This document shows, piece after piece, positions 1 through 7,478 of a DNA stretch of 9,701 nt. Origin of the DNA: an uncultured Oscillospiraceae bacterium (GTDB lineage Bacteria > Bacillota > Clostridia > Oscillospirales > Ruminococcaceae); assembly GCA_900556525.1 (NCBI GenBank), contig USOZ01000049.1, positions 1 to 9,701 on the forward strand, written 5' to 3'. How positions within the stretch are numbered: position 1 is the first letter of the stretch; every line of letters begins with the position of its first letter. Both the position numbers and the translations under genes were made by a program. The notes below the pieces were generated by a model that saw nothing but the letters and a program-made list of their open reading frames with translations, searched no databases and had not been told where the DNA came from.

Positions 1-1
1 C

Positions 2-1456
2 CGCACGGCGCTCGAATGGATACACTTTCCCGAAAATGCCGACCAGCTCATCGACGCTCGGCGGCGGCTGGCTTTTGAGGAACTGCTGGTGCTTCAGCTC
101 GGACTCAAGCTGCTCAAGCGGCGCGGCAGAACGGAAACTCCGACAATTATGGCGGACGCCGACCTTTCGGATTTTTTTGAACATCTCCCGTTCACGCCGA
201 CAAACGCCCAGCTTCGTGCAATAAAGGAATGCTGCGAAGATATGCAGGGCGAAACGCCCATGAACAGACTGCTTCAGGGCGACGTTGGCAGCGGTAAAAC
301 GCTTGTCGCTGCGGCGCTTTGCTGCTTTGCCGCGAAAAACGGCTATCAGTCCGCGCTTATGGCACCCACCGAAATTCTCGCGAAACAGCATTACGATACG
401 CTCTGCGGATTTCTCGAACCGCTCGGGATACGCGTTGTTCTGCTGACAGGCAGCAGCCGCAAGGCTCCCGTCTACCGCGAGCTTGAAAGCGGCGAAGCAG
501 ATGTCGCAGTCGGAACGCAGGCGCTCATTCAGTCCGCCGTGCATTTCAAAAACCTCGGACTTGTAATAACCGACGAGCAGCACCGCTTCGGCGTTGAACA
601 GCGCGGCATTCTCGCAGGAAAAGGCATGAAGCCGCACACGCTGGTAATGTCCGCAACGCCTATCCCCCGCACGCTCGCGCTGATAATCTACGGCGACCTC
701 GAAATTTCCGTGCTTGACGAGCTGCCCAAAGGACGAATTCCGATAAGAACTTACGGGGTCGATACCTCATACCGCGAGCGGCTGTACAAATTTATCCGCA
801 AATATGTCGCAAACGGCTTTCAGGCGTACATTGTCTGCCCGGTTATCGATGAAAGTGCAAGCGAAAAAGTAAGCGCGGTAAAATATTTTTCGGAAATAAG
901 CGAGAAATATTTTTCCGACATTCCTATGGGGCTTCTGCACGGGAAAATGAAGCAAAAAGAAAAAGACGCCGTTATGCAGGCGTTTAAGGACAACGAAATC
1001 AAGGTGCTTGTTTCGACGACGGTCATCGAGGTCGGCGTTGACGTGCCGAACGCGGTCGTTATGGTTATCGAAAACGCGGAACAGTTCGGACTTTCACAGC
1101 TTCACCAGCTTCGCGGACGCGTCGGGCGCGGGACCGAACAGTCACACTGCATTCTCGTCACAGACAACAAAAGCGAATACACCCGCGCGCGTATCGACAC
1201 CATGGTTCGCACAAGCAACGGCTTTGAGATCGCGAACGAGGACCTGCGGCTGCGCGGACCGGGTGACTTTTTCGGAGCAAAACAGCACGGTCTGCCTAAT
1301 CTGAAAATCGCGGACATGAGTTCGGATATTGATATTTTGCAGGAAACCCGACTGCTTGCGGCTAAGCTGCTTGAAAGCGACGAGAGCTTGTCGCTGCCCG
1401 AAAACCGCGGACTTCGCGCACTGACAGAAAATCTTTTCAAAGGTATAATAGACTAA
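2..1456 (+). CDS. recG: ATP-dependent DNA helicase RecG, C-terminal 484 residues (5' end outside window)
   Basis: RecG is a superfamily 2 helicase that remodels stalled replication forks and branch-migrates Holliday junctions in the cytoplasm. The frame is open from base 2, so the ATG at 89 is internal; the first visible residues already match RecG, with an arginine-rich segment leading into LAFEELL. In window residue numbers the Walker A motif GDVGSGKT is at 93-100, the DEQH box at 191-194 followed by RFGV, then SATPIPRTLAL, TVIEVGVDVPNA and the motif VI sequence QLRGRVGRG at 369-377. The typical RecG C-terminal region (LRLRGPGDFFG) follows. Full-length RecG is about 680 residues, so roughly 200 residues, mostly the N-terminal wedge domain, lie upstream of the window. 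The stop codon sits on the edge of a shared terminator. Identification is secure; the visible part shows no damage. Confidence 0.96.
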   Translation, partial: RTALEWIHFPENADQLIDARRRLAFEELLVLQLGLKLLKRRGRTETPTIMADADLSDFFEHLPFTPTNAQLRAIKECCEDMQGETPMNRLLQGDVGSGKTLVAAALCCFAAKNGYQSALMAPTEILAKQHYDTLCGFLEPLGIRVVLLTGSSRKAPVYRELESGEADVAVGTQALIQSAVHFKNLGLVITDEQHRFGVEQRGILAGKGMKPHTLVMSATPIPRTLALIIYGDLEISVLDELPKGRIPIRTYGVDTSYRERLYKFIRKYVANGFQAYIVCPVIDESASEKVSAVKYFSEISEKYFSDIPMGLLHGKMKQKEKDAVMQAFKDNEIKVLVSTTVIEVGVDVPNAVVMVIENAEQFGLSQLHQLRGRVGRGTEQSHCILVTDNKSEYTRARIDTMVRTSNGFEIANEDLRLRGPGDFFGAKQHGLPNLKIADMSSDIDILQETRLLAAKLLESDESLSLPENRGLRALTENLFKGIID

Positions 1457-1494
1457 AAAAAGCTGTACAGCCGCATAGCTGCACAGCTTTTTTT
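1455..1494. terminator. Bidirectional Rho-independent terminator between recG and the EAL gene
   Basis: The arms 1455-1470 and 1479-1494 form a 16-bp stem with one A/C mismatch around an 8-base loop. The stem core is AGCTGTACAG against CTGCACAGCT. An A-run on the left and a T-run on the right make it work in both directions. It overlaps the TAA of recG (1454-1456) and the TAA of the opposing gene (1493-1495), so the convergent genes share one very compact terminator. Confidence 0.9.
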
Positions 1495-3778
1495 ATTCGC
1501 TTTCTGTTCTGACTCTTTGTTCAATGTCGTGAATTTCGCATTCCTTAGGAACAAATACCCGCAGCATATCAACACACGCAGCCAGCTCGGCACGGTAAAC
1601 ATAATCGCCCTTCGGGGTGACGATATGCTTTTCATAAGCATTTTCATTTTCGACAACAAGCGGCTTCAGTTCCTCGCCAAAGCTGTTTTTCGCGTCAATT
1701 TTCGCTTCGGGATTGCTTATGATATTTCCGCCCGTAATTATCAGACCGCGACCGTCGTTTCCGAAGCAGTTTGCTTCAGCGGCAAGAATTTTCGATATGA
1801 CAGTTCCGCCCGAAACAATAACGCTTGCAAGGTCGGAACCATTTCCGATACCCGTTATCTTTGTGCCCTCGCCGTACGCGTTTATTACGTCAGCTCCGCA
1901 CACGATCTCAACCGCGCCGCCGAGCGAACCCACGCAGACACCCTCTGAACCGCGCACTTCCGAATGAACATTTCCACCCGTAAATACGATACGTCCTGTT
2001 CCGCCGTCGTATGAACCTATTCCCGCGAGCTTATCGCCGTCGACACGCGAATATATTTCTCCGCTTGAAACAATGTCCATTTTACCGGAATATCCGCCGA
2101 TACCGATAACCTCGTTACCGCTCATTTCTACCGTAACATCTGCCTCTGTATTTATAAATGTGAACTTTCCGCCCGCTGCGCCAATGCCGATAGCCTTTAT
2201 GCCTCTGCCTTTCACAAGGATATTGCCCTTGAGAAAACGAACCGCCGCATTTTCACCCTGACATCCGCCGCCGATACATATTGTTTTATCGCCCGAGCAA
2301 ATGACATTTATACTGCCCTCGGTGTCAATGATGATCGAGCCGAATTCGTCTGTGAAAGCCGCGCCGATACCTGCGCCATTATTGCGGCTGCCGTAGATAT
2401 TCAGATTTCCGCCGCCGCATATGTAAAGCGACGAATCGCCGGGAACATAAATTCCATCCTTGTGAAGATTGCTTTCGCCGATAATATTGAGCGTGAGCTT
2501 GGCATTTTCGCCGACCTGAATGGTCGCGTCCTCAAATCCCTTGAGGTTTACGTTGTCGAGATTTATCCTACAGTCGGAGTTGTTCTGCGTGCGAACGGTC
2601 ATGTCGATCGTGTGCTTCTGCTCGCCGATAAGCGTAACTTCTCCGCCCGTAACGTTTATTATCGCATATTTTTCAAGCGCCACGTCAAGCAGCTTTATCT
2701 TCTCGCCGTCAGCCGCATTATAGATCTTGCGGTCGTTGTCATAACGTGAGAAACGTATATTCTGTTCGATTATGTAATCGCGCACTTCTTCGGGGATTTC
2801 CTGCAAAATCTCGTCTGACGGTCTTGCAATATAAAATCCCTGTATAAAGTCAACGCCCAGCTCGATCAGCTTTTTAAGCTCTTCCTTTGTTTCAACGCCC
2901 TCGGCAAGTACCTTTATATCGTACTTTGACGCGAACTTGATAATATTTGAAACAAGAATTTGCTTTTTCATATCACTGTCGATAGATGAAATAAGCGTAA
3001 TGTCTATCTTTATAAAATTCGGGTTGTTGTTTATCAGCTTAGATTCGTTTGAATAGCCGCTTCCGTAGTCGTCAATAGCGATCTGACAGCCGAAAAGCTC
3101 TCTGATATGCTCAAAAGCGCAGCAGCTTTCGTCAGTATCATCGTCGTCCTCAAGGATTTCAATGACCGTGTTCTTGGTTATGTCGCCGTACAGCTTTATG
3201 AGCATATTTAAGTCTTTCTGAGAAAGGGTAATGCTCGGGATACTGTTTATGAACAGCTTTCTGCCGCAGAATTTATCCTGATTTTCGTAATAATAGCGCA
3301 GCGAGTTGAAGAAAGTATAGAACTCAATGCTGTAAAGCTGCTGGCTTATCTCGGCGTATTTTAATATGTCGCGCGGAAAAAGTCCGATTTCCGAAGGGCT
3401 TCTCATAAGCGATTCATAAGCAAATATCTCGCCGTTTTTCGCGTTGATTATCGGCTGAAAATTGTATTTGAACGAATTGTTGTCCACAAGTCGGTTAAAT
3501 TTTCCGAATTTTTCAATTTCAACGTCCTTTTCGCGATAAATGCTCCGTATACCCTTGTTGCGAAGCTGGAGATATGTGCGTATCTCGAAAACCATTACCA
3601 GCGCAACAATTATAAGCGCAACAACACTTATAACGGTATATATGTCGCCGTCTATCACATTCGGGAAAATATATCTGAATACTATCGTTCCCGCGATAAG
3701 CAGTATAGCTATCGCAAGCAGCACGCATTTTATCCCGAAATATTCGATATTACGGCTTTCTTCTTTTCTTTTAAGCAT
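1493..3778 (-). CDS. Membrane-anchored EAL-domain (c-di-GMP phosphodiesterase) protein with C-terminal beta-helix-like repeat domain
   Basis: A 761-residue protein. Two hydrophobic helices (about 17-38 and 45-66) form a hairpin anchor, and basic flanks place the rest in the cytoplasm. Residues about 96-330 are an EAL domain. The metal and catalytic positions are all present: E122 in YESLMR (ESL variant of EAL), N178, E207, D236-D237 in IDDYGSGYS, K257, E293 in AEGVET and Q313 in IQGF. It should therefore hydrolyse c-di-GMP to pGpG; no GGDEF domain is present. Residues about 355-690 form a glycine-rich repeat region with eight I/V/F-G landmarks spaced 27-31 residues apart (471, 502, 532, 560, 587, 616, 644, 672). 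It resembles the repeats of Firmicutes surface proteins with carbohydrate-binding or pectate-lyase-like beta-helices. No signal peptide or later membrane segment would export it. Start: GAGGAG lies about 7 bases upstream of the ATG. EAL assignment is firm; the role of the repeat domain is unknown. Confidence 0.9.
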   Translation of the reverse strand: MLKRKEESRNIEYFGIKCVLLAIAILLIAGTIVFRYIFPNVIDGDIYTVISVVALIIVALVMVFEIRTYLQLRNKGIRSIYREKDVEIEKFGKFNRLVDNNSFKYNFQPIINAKNGEIFAYESLMRSPSEIGLFPRDILKYAEISQQLYSIEFYTFFNSLRYYYENQDKFCGRKLFINSIPSITLSQKDLNMLIKLYGDITKNTVIEILEDDDDTDESCCAFEHIRELFGCQIAIDDYGSGYSNESKLINNNPNFIKIDITLISSIDSDMKKQILVSNIIKFASKYDIKVLAEGVETKEELKKLIELGVDFIQGFYIARPSDEILQEIPEEVRDYIIEQNIRFSRYDNDRKIYNAADGEKIKLLDVALEKYAIINVTGGEVTLIGEQKHTIDMTVRTQNNSDCRINLDNVNLKGFEDATIQVGENAKLTLNIIGESNLHKDGIYVPGDSSLYICGGGNLNIYGSRNNGAGIGAAFTDEFGSIIIDTEGSINVICSGDKTICIGGGCQGENAAVRFLKGNILVKGRGIKAIGIGAAGGKFTFINTEADVTVEMSGNEVIGIGGYSGKMDIVSSGEIYSRVDGDKLAGIGSYDGGTGRIVFTGGNVHSEVRGSEGVCVGSLGGAVEIVCGADVINAYGEGTKITGIGNGSDLASVIVSGGTVISKILAAEANCFGNDGRGLIITGGNIISNPEAKIDAKNSFGEELKPLVVENENAYEKHIVTPKGDYVYRAELAACVDMLRVFVPKECEIHDIEQRVRTESE

Positions 3779-3827
3779 TAAATCTCTCCTCGGTTATTTC
3801 ACATAATTCTCATATTTTACCATAAAT

Positions 3828-3856
3828 AGTATATCCTATATCCCGCCCGTTGTCAA
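3828..3856 (-). promoter_or_regulatory. Near-consensus sigma-A promoter for the EAL gene
   Basis: On the minus strand, TTGACA (3851-3856) is followed after exactly 17 bases by TATACT (3828-3833). This matches the -35 consensus 6/6 and the -10 consensus 5/6. Transcription would start near 3820, giving a short leader of about 40 bases before the ATG at 3778. That leaves no room for a riboswitch. The GAGGAG ribosome binding site lies in this leader. Confidence 0.85.
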
Positions 3857-4023
3857 TAGAGAAAAATTACTAAAAAATAACGATATAATGAATAATGCTA
3901 CACAGTCAAAGTGAATTTTTGTGCAGTATAACATAATTTTTATTCGTTTTTAACAACCTCAGCGGCATTTTTCCGCAAAACCAAGATAATGTAACCTTAA
4001 TGTGCCTAAAAATTTTCACCTTA
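3857..4023. other. AT-rich intergenic gap
   Basis: No coding region with a credible start and no strong hairpin is visible here. Upstream of the promoter of the EAL gene the sequence is A/T-rich with several short A and T runs. Such runs could serve as an UP element or as the weakly defined 3' end of the DUF1540 transcript. The only palindrome noted is a 4-bp GCGG/CCGC stem near 3961-3976, which is too weak to call a terminator. Confidence 0.5.
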
Positions 4024-4203
4024 TTACTTAATCGCAGCTAATTGCATAAAAGATAAGCAGTCTGTACACTGCTTCTGTGTGGGGTCACATTCGTGTGTGC
4101 CGACTTTGATCTTATCAAGGCTGCAATAATCGCAGTCGCAGCAGTGATGCGCGCAATTTGCGATTGAACATTCGATACTCATATTTGCTCTTTCTGTGCT
4201 CAT
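4024..4203 (-). CDS. Small Cys-rich DUF1540-type protein
   Basis: A 59-residue protein (52 if the second ATG at 4182 is used). The core reads CSIANCAHHCCDC, then KIKVGTHECDP, then CTDCLSF. This is the two-cluster cysteine pattern of the DUF1540 family, which has the hallmark VGTHE and a C-x2-C near the C-terminus. The cysteines suggest a small metal-binding fold; the biochemical function of the family is not established. Starts: AAAGGA (about 4216-4221) precedes the ATG at 4203 with a long 12-base gap. A weaker AGAAAGAG precedes the ATG at 4182, which is the better match to usual family N-termini. It follows the HAD phosphatase gene on the same strand after an 80-base gap, so it may be co-transcribed or have its own unidentified promoter. 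Family call is good; start uncertain. Confidence 0.8.
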   Translation of the reverse strand: MSTERANMSIECSIANCAHHCCDCDYCSLDKIKVGTHECDPTQKQCTDCLSFMQLAAIK

Positions 4204-4283
4204 AATAACATAAAATCCTTTCAAAGTTGATTTAAGGCTGCGCCTTATGCTGTTATTATCCGCACAAAATCTCGCAATATGTA

Positions 4284-4925
4284 TCAAACGAGCCGTAAAA
4301 TATCGGCAGCAAAATTCACGATATAATCCGCGCCGCTTTCTTCAAGCTCTTCCCTGCCGCCGTAGCCGCAGAGCAGTCCGCAGCAGGCGATACCGTTATC
4401 TTTCGCACCAAGAACGTCGTTGTCGCGGTCGCCGACCATAAGCACCTCGCGCTTGTCGGGATTTCCGAGATTTTTCAGAACATAGGCAATGACCTGCGAT
4501 TTCTGCATTCTCTCCTCGGATTTTGTCGCGCCGCCGATAAACTTAAATTCGCCGTCAAGCCCCGCGTGTTCAAGCATAATTTTTGCGGTAGTTTCGGGCT
4601 TCGCGGTCGCAACCGCAAGAGTGCAGCCATTTTCGCGCAGCTCGCGGAGCGCCTTCTTTATATCCTCAAAACGTCCGTATTCGTAAACGCCCGTCGTTTC
4701 GTAGCGTTCACGGAATTTCGCAACAGCTTCTTCCGCCTCGGCTTTGTTCATTCCCGCGAGCTTTTGGAAAGACTCGACGAGAGGCGGACCGAGATAGCGC
4801 CGCATTTTCTTTCCCCGAGGAACGGGTTTTCCGAAATATTCCAGCGCGAACGCAACAGACTGCGAAACGCCGACAAACGTATCGAGAAGCGTTCCGTCAA
4901 GGTCGAACAAAATGTATCTGTACAT
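4284..4925 (-). CDS. HAD-superfamily phosphatase (5'-nucleotidase / phosphoglycolate phosphatase-like)
   Basis: A 213-residue haloacid-dehalogenase hydrolase, complete. Motif I DLDGTLLDT is at 8-16 (nucleophile D8, acid/base D10). Motif II is T107 within AVATAKP, a motif III lysine falls in TKSEERMQKSQ (135-144), and motif IV GDRDNDV is at 165-171. The helical cap contains YLGPPLVESF, which resembles the FIGPPL signature of HAD 5'-nucleotidase-like proteins; phosphoglycolate phosphatases are close relatives, so the substrate is open. Its ATG overlaps the stop of the upstream phosphorylase fragment by one base (TAATG), with AAAGGA a few bases upstream, indicating translational coupling. Next to a uridine phosphorylase, a nucleotidase producing nucleosides from nucleotides would make metabolic sense; that link is inference. 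Confidence 0.88.
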   Translation of the reverse strand: MYRYILFDLDGTLLDTFVGVSQSVAFALEYFGKPVPRGKKMRRYLGPPLVESFQKLAGMNKAEAEEAVAKFRERYETTGVYEYGRFEDIKKALRELRENGCTLAVATAKPETTAKIMLEHAGLDGEFKFIGGATKSEERMQKSQVIAYVLKNLGNPDKREVLMVGDRDNDVLGAKDNGIACCGLLCGYGGREELEESGADYIVNFAADILRLV

Positions 4926-5711
4926 TATTTTTTGTCCTTTTCGATGAGAATTTTTATTGCTTCAACCGCGCACTTTATCGCTCTCGCGCTGCTTTCGCAC
5001 ACGGGGTCGGGCAGTCCCGCCTTTGTGCGTTCCACGTTCCAGAGCGCGGTAAGGACCGCTCCTGCGCGGACTCTGCGGGCGGTCGCGACCGAGAAGAGCG
5101 TTGCCGCTTCCATTTCTGGAATATTTCGGAAAACCCGTTCCTCACGCTTCCCAGCGGCTTGTGAGATAGTCCGCAACGGGCATTTTTTCAGGCTCGATCT
5201 CGCCGTAAAAGCTGTCTTTGCTCTGAATTACGCCGACATGATAACCGTTACCTAGCTCGTCGGAGGAAAGTCCCTTTGCCGCTTCAACAAGTGCGCTCAG
5301 CACGTCAAAATCGGGGACTGCGGGATAATCTGCGGGAATGTACTCCTTGCTCGTTCCGTCGCCGCGTATCGCGCCGTTGGCGATAATAAGGTCGCCGCCG
5401 ACAACCTTTATATCAATGCCGCCGCTCGTCCCTATTCGTATGAACGTGTGCGCGCCGCAGCGGATAAGCTCCTCGACCGCAATAGCCGCCGACGGTCCGC
5501 CGATACCGGTCGAAACGCAGCTTACCTTTTCGCCGAGAAGCGTTCCTGTCCACGTCGTATACTCGCGGTTTGACGCGACAAAATGAGCGTCGTCAAAATT
5601 CGCGGCAATTTTTTCCACACGCCCCGGATCGCCGGGAAGAATGACATATTTCCCGACCTGTTCGGGAGTGACCTTTAGGTGAAACTGAATTCCGTCCTGT
5701 AAAAGTGCCAT
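4925..5711 (-). pseudogene. udp: Uridine phosphorylase-family nucleoside phosphorylase, disrupted by stop/frameshift
   Basis: The intact enzyme would split uridine and phosphate into uracil and ribose-1-phosphate. Residues 1-189 (ATG at 5711, AGGAGG 8 bases upstream) carry GDPGR (27-31), [14 protein letters not shown] (67-74), IRIGTSGG (91-98) and SKDSFYG, all typical of Udp. That frame stops at TGA 5142-5144 right after SRWEA. The rest of the family sequence continues in another frame from about 5130 down to 4927: EMEAATLFSVA (the ribose-binding EMES-like motif), VRAGAVL, and ERTKAGL to the C-terminus. Together they give about 255 residues, the normal family length. One reading is a single inserted base near the TGA; another is TGG-to-TGA plus one extra A in the AAA run near 5125. 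Everything else is well conserved, so the lesion is recent or a sequencing error. Confidence 0.85.
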
Positions 5712-5722
5712 AATAATACCTC

Positions 5723-6205
5723 CTATTTTTTACTTTGTTCATTTTCGCTGCTGAAAATCGAAGGTGCAATTTCTTCCTTCTGTGCCGACTTCTTTTCGAG
5801 CCATGCCTTGATCTTATCGAGATTTTCAAGGACCGCAATGATTATCACAAGAATTGTTATAAGCACGCAGGGAAGATAAAGCTCGGTAGGTCCGATATTT
5901 TCCTCAACGCCCGCATAAATCACCGCGAAGCGTGCATAAACGAAAAGTATTCCCGCGAAGCCCGCAAGCGACATTCCCGCCGCTGCCTTATAAAAATGAC
6001 ACATAACGAGCGCTGCGGGTATCACATATCCGACGACCGCAGTTATAAGCCACACGACAATAACAGGGTCGGAAGCTATCGCTTCGTGTACTATCTCGCT
6101 GCCTGCGGCGAGAATAAACACGGGAAAAAGAACGCCGCACCCAAGTCCCCATATCGCCGTTAAAATAAGCATTAAAATTTTCAGAATTATTTTTAAAATT
6201 TTCAT
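5723..6205 (-). CDS. Small integral membrane protein, unknown function
   Basis: A 160-residue protein that I do not recognise. It has four predicted membrane segments at about 7-33, 46-70, 77-98 and 108-126. A charged, Lys/Glu-rich tail (127-160) starting [15 protein letters not shown] is probably cytoplasmic. I chose the ATG at 6205 because AAGGAG lies 5 bases upstream; an ATG at 6253 in the same frame lacks this and lies upstream of the proposed -10 element. The stop codon TAG (5723-5725) overlaps the AGGAGG ribosome binding site of the uridine phosphorylase gene, so the two are in one operon. Position next to nucleoside metabolism could suggest a transport or accessory role, but it has no recognisable nucleoside transporter motif, so this is only a guess. 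Confidence 0.75.
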   Translation of the reverse strand: MKILKIILKILMLILTAIWGLGCGVLFPVFILAAGSEIVHEAIASDPVIVVWLITAVVGYVIPAALVMCHFYKAAAGMSLAGFAGILFVYARFAVIYAGVEENIGPTELYLPCVLITILVIIIAVLENLDKIKAWLEKKSAQKEEIAPSIFSSENEQSKK

Positions 6206-6241
6206 ATTTTCTCCTTCAGCCGAATAGAATGTATCAATATT

Positions 6242-6270
6242 ATAATAGCACAATTACGCTCAAAAGGCAA
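6242..6270 (-). promoter_or_regulatory. Probable sigma-A promoter (extended -10) for the membrane protein/udp/HAD operon
   Basis: On the minus strand, TTGCCT (6265-6270, 4/6 to TTGACA) is followed after 17 bases by TATTAT (6242-6247), preceded by TG plus one base, an extended -10. A TATAAT in a register 3 bases further downstream (6239-6244) could serve instead. The leader to the ATG at 6205 would be about 30 bases and contains AAGGAG. Confidence 0.6.
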
Positions 6271-6271
6271 T

Positions 6272-6343
6272 ATGCTGAATCAAAAACTTCCTCTCATATA
6301 AAAGCGTGCCGCGCAGATATTATTAAGGCAGATGATTCAGCAT
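6272..6343. repeat. Perfect 11-bp inverted repeat with 50-base loop upstream of spoIVB
   Basis: The arm ATGCTGAATCA (6272-6282) is the exact reverse complement of TGATTCAGCAT (6333-6343). The right arm ends two bases before the AGGAGG ribosome binding site of spoIVB (6346-6351), and the left arm is next to the -35 of the divergent operon. It could be a leader RNA structure or a spaced operator for the divergent promoters. No function is known. Confidence 0.6.
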
Positions 6344-6361
6344 TCAGGAGGAAGAATTTTA

Positions 6362-7432
6362 ATGAAAATGAAGTTAAAAGCATTTTATCTCTCGGCGCTT
6401 GCGCTCGCGGCGTTTACGGCTGTCGGCGCGGCACAGGAGATAAACGCAGCCGTTTATTCCGCGCCTGTAAGCTCGCAGTCGGTTTCTCAGGCGAGGCTTG
6501 TCCCGTGCGGAACGCCTTTCGGCATAAAAATGCTGACCGACGGCGTTGTTGTGACCGATTTCGGATATGTAAACGGCTCTGTCAGCCAGAATTCTCCCGC
6601 AGAAACGGCGGGAGTTAAAATAGGAGATGTTATCACCGCGGTAAACGGCAAAAGCGTTTTCACGAGCGAGGAGCTTACCGCCGCAGTTCAGGACGACCCT
6701 GAGCAGTGCGTTATAAGCCTGCTTCGTTCGGGAGAAGAGATGGAAATTTCCGCCGCACCCGTAATTTCATCCGAGGACGGGACATACAAAATAGGCTTGT
6801 GGACGCGCGACAGCTGTGCAGGGATAGGCACAATGACATTTTACGACCCCGAAACAAAGATTTACGGCGGGCTTGGACACGCGGTAAGCGACGCGTCAAC
6901 GGGTCAGAAACTGCCGCTGCTCGAGGGAGAAATTACCGCCGTAACGATAACGGACGTTCTCAAGGGCAGCAGCGGAACTCCCGGAGAACTCTGCGGCGCA
7001 TTCGTTTCCGACACAAAAACGGGGAGCGTTGAAATAAACAGCGAATACGGCGTTTTCGGGTATTCGGAAACAGCGCCCGTACTAAACGAGCCGCTGGAAC
7101 TCGCAGGAAAAGATGAAATAAAAAAAGGAAAAGCGACGATCTACACTACCGTCGCGGGAATGATGCCGCAGGAATACGAAATCGAGATCGTAAAGATCGA
7201 CAAAGGCAGCAGTTCCACAGTACGCAACATGACTATCCGCGTTACCGACAGAGAACTGCTGAGCCGAACGGGCGGCATAGTTCAGGGAATGAGCGGAAGC
7301 CCGATAATCCAGAACGGAAAGCTCATCGGCGCGGTAACTCACGTTCTCGTAAACGATTCGGCAATGGGCTATGGAGTATTTATTGAAAATATGTACAGCG
7401 CTGCCGCCCCTCTCGGCGACAATTTCGCATAA
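6362..7432 (+). CDS. spoIVB: SpoIVB-type sporulation serine peptidase (family S55) with PDZ domain
   Basis: A 356-residue protein. SpoIVB is secreted by the forespore into the intermembrane space and triggers the sigma-K checkpoint by proteolysis of the SpoIVF complex in Bacillus. Residues 1-24 are a basic/hydrophobic signal or membrane anchor. Residues about 47-133 are a PDZ domain: PCGTPFGIKM, SPAETAGVKIGDVITAVNGK. The S55 domain starts at about 144 with AGIGTMTFYDPETKIYGGLGH and KGSSGTPGELCG. The catalytic triad appears complete: H173, D296 (RVTDREL) and S311 (GMSGSPIIQNGKLIGAVTH). The D-to-S spacing of 15 matches Bacillus SpoIVB (D363, S378). It is shorter than the Bacillus protein (about 425 residues), mainly at the N-terminus. 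The start is chosen from AGGAGG 10 bases upstream; an in-frame ATG at 6332 lacks this. The gene stands alone and ends at a strong terminator. It marks the host as an endospore former or a descendant of one. Confidence 0.93.
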   Translation: MKMKLKAFYLSALALAAFTAVGAAQEINAAVYSAPVSSQSVSQARLVPCGTPFGIKMLTDGVVVTDFGYVNGSVSQNSPAETAGVKIGDVITAVNGKSVFTSEELTAAVQDDPEQCVISLLRSGEEMEISAAPVISSEDGTYKIGLWTRDSCAGIGTMTFYDPETKIYGGLGHAVSDASTGQKLPLLEGEITAVTITDVLKGSSGTPGELCGAFVSDTKTGSVEINSEYGVFGYSETAPVLNEPLELAGKDEIKKGKATIYTTVAGMMPQEYEIEIVKIDKGSSSTVRNMTIRVTDRELLSRTGGIVQGMSGSPIIQNGKLIGAVTHVLVNDSAMGYGVFIENMYSAAAPLGDNFA

Positions 7433-7478
7433 AAACGCCGCACAATAGCTTTTCGGAGCCGTTGTGCGGTGTCGTTTT
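7433..7478. terminator. Bidirectional terminator between spoIVB and tgt
   Basis: Arms 7435-7445 and 7462-7472 form an 11-bp GC-rich stem (core CCGCACAA/TTGTGCGG, one G-U pair). It is followed on the plus strand by CGTTTTAT and on the minus strand by a run of five T. It can stop spoIVB from the left and tgt from the right. Confidence 0.85.

Noticed and set aside
1517..1948. Plus-strand open frame of 143 codons
   Set aside because: It is antisense to the repeat domain of the EAL protein; the periodic repeats explain its openness.
3779..3827. Possible c-di-GMP riboswitch in the leader of the EAL gene
   Set aside because: The leader is only about 40 bases and has no GEMM-like conserved core.
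4233..4247. TAAGGC/GCCTTA hairpin between the HAD and DUF1540 genes
   Set aside because: It is a 6-bp stem with a 3-base loop and no T-run on either side, too weak to call a terminator.
4566..5255. Long plus-strand open frame of 229 codons
   Set aside because: It lies opposite the HAD and uridine phosphorylase genes, has no good ribosome binding site and reads as an Arg/Phe-rich shadow.
6276..6301. Possible sigma-G promoter (TGAATC ... CATATAA) for spoIVB
   Set aside because: The spacing of 13 bases is too short for a sigma-G promoter (about 17-18) and other registers fit no better.
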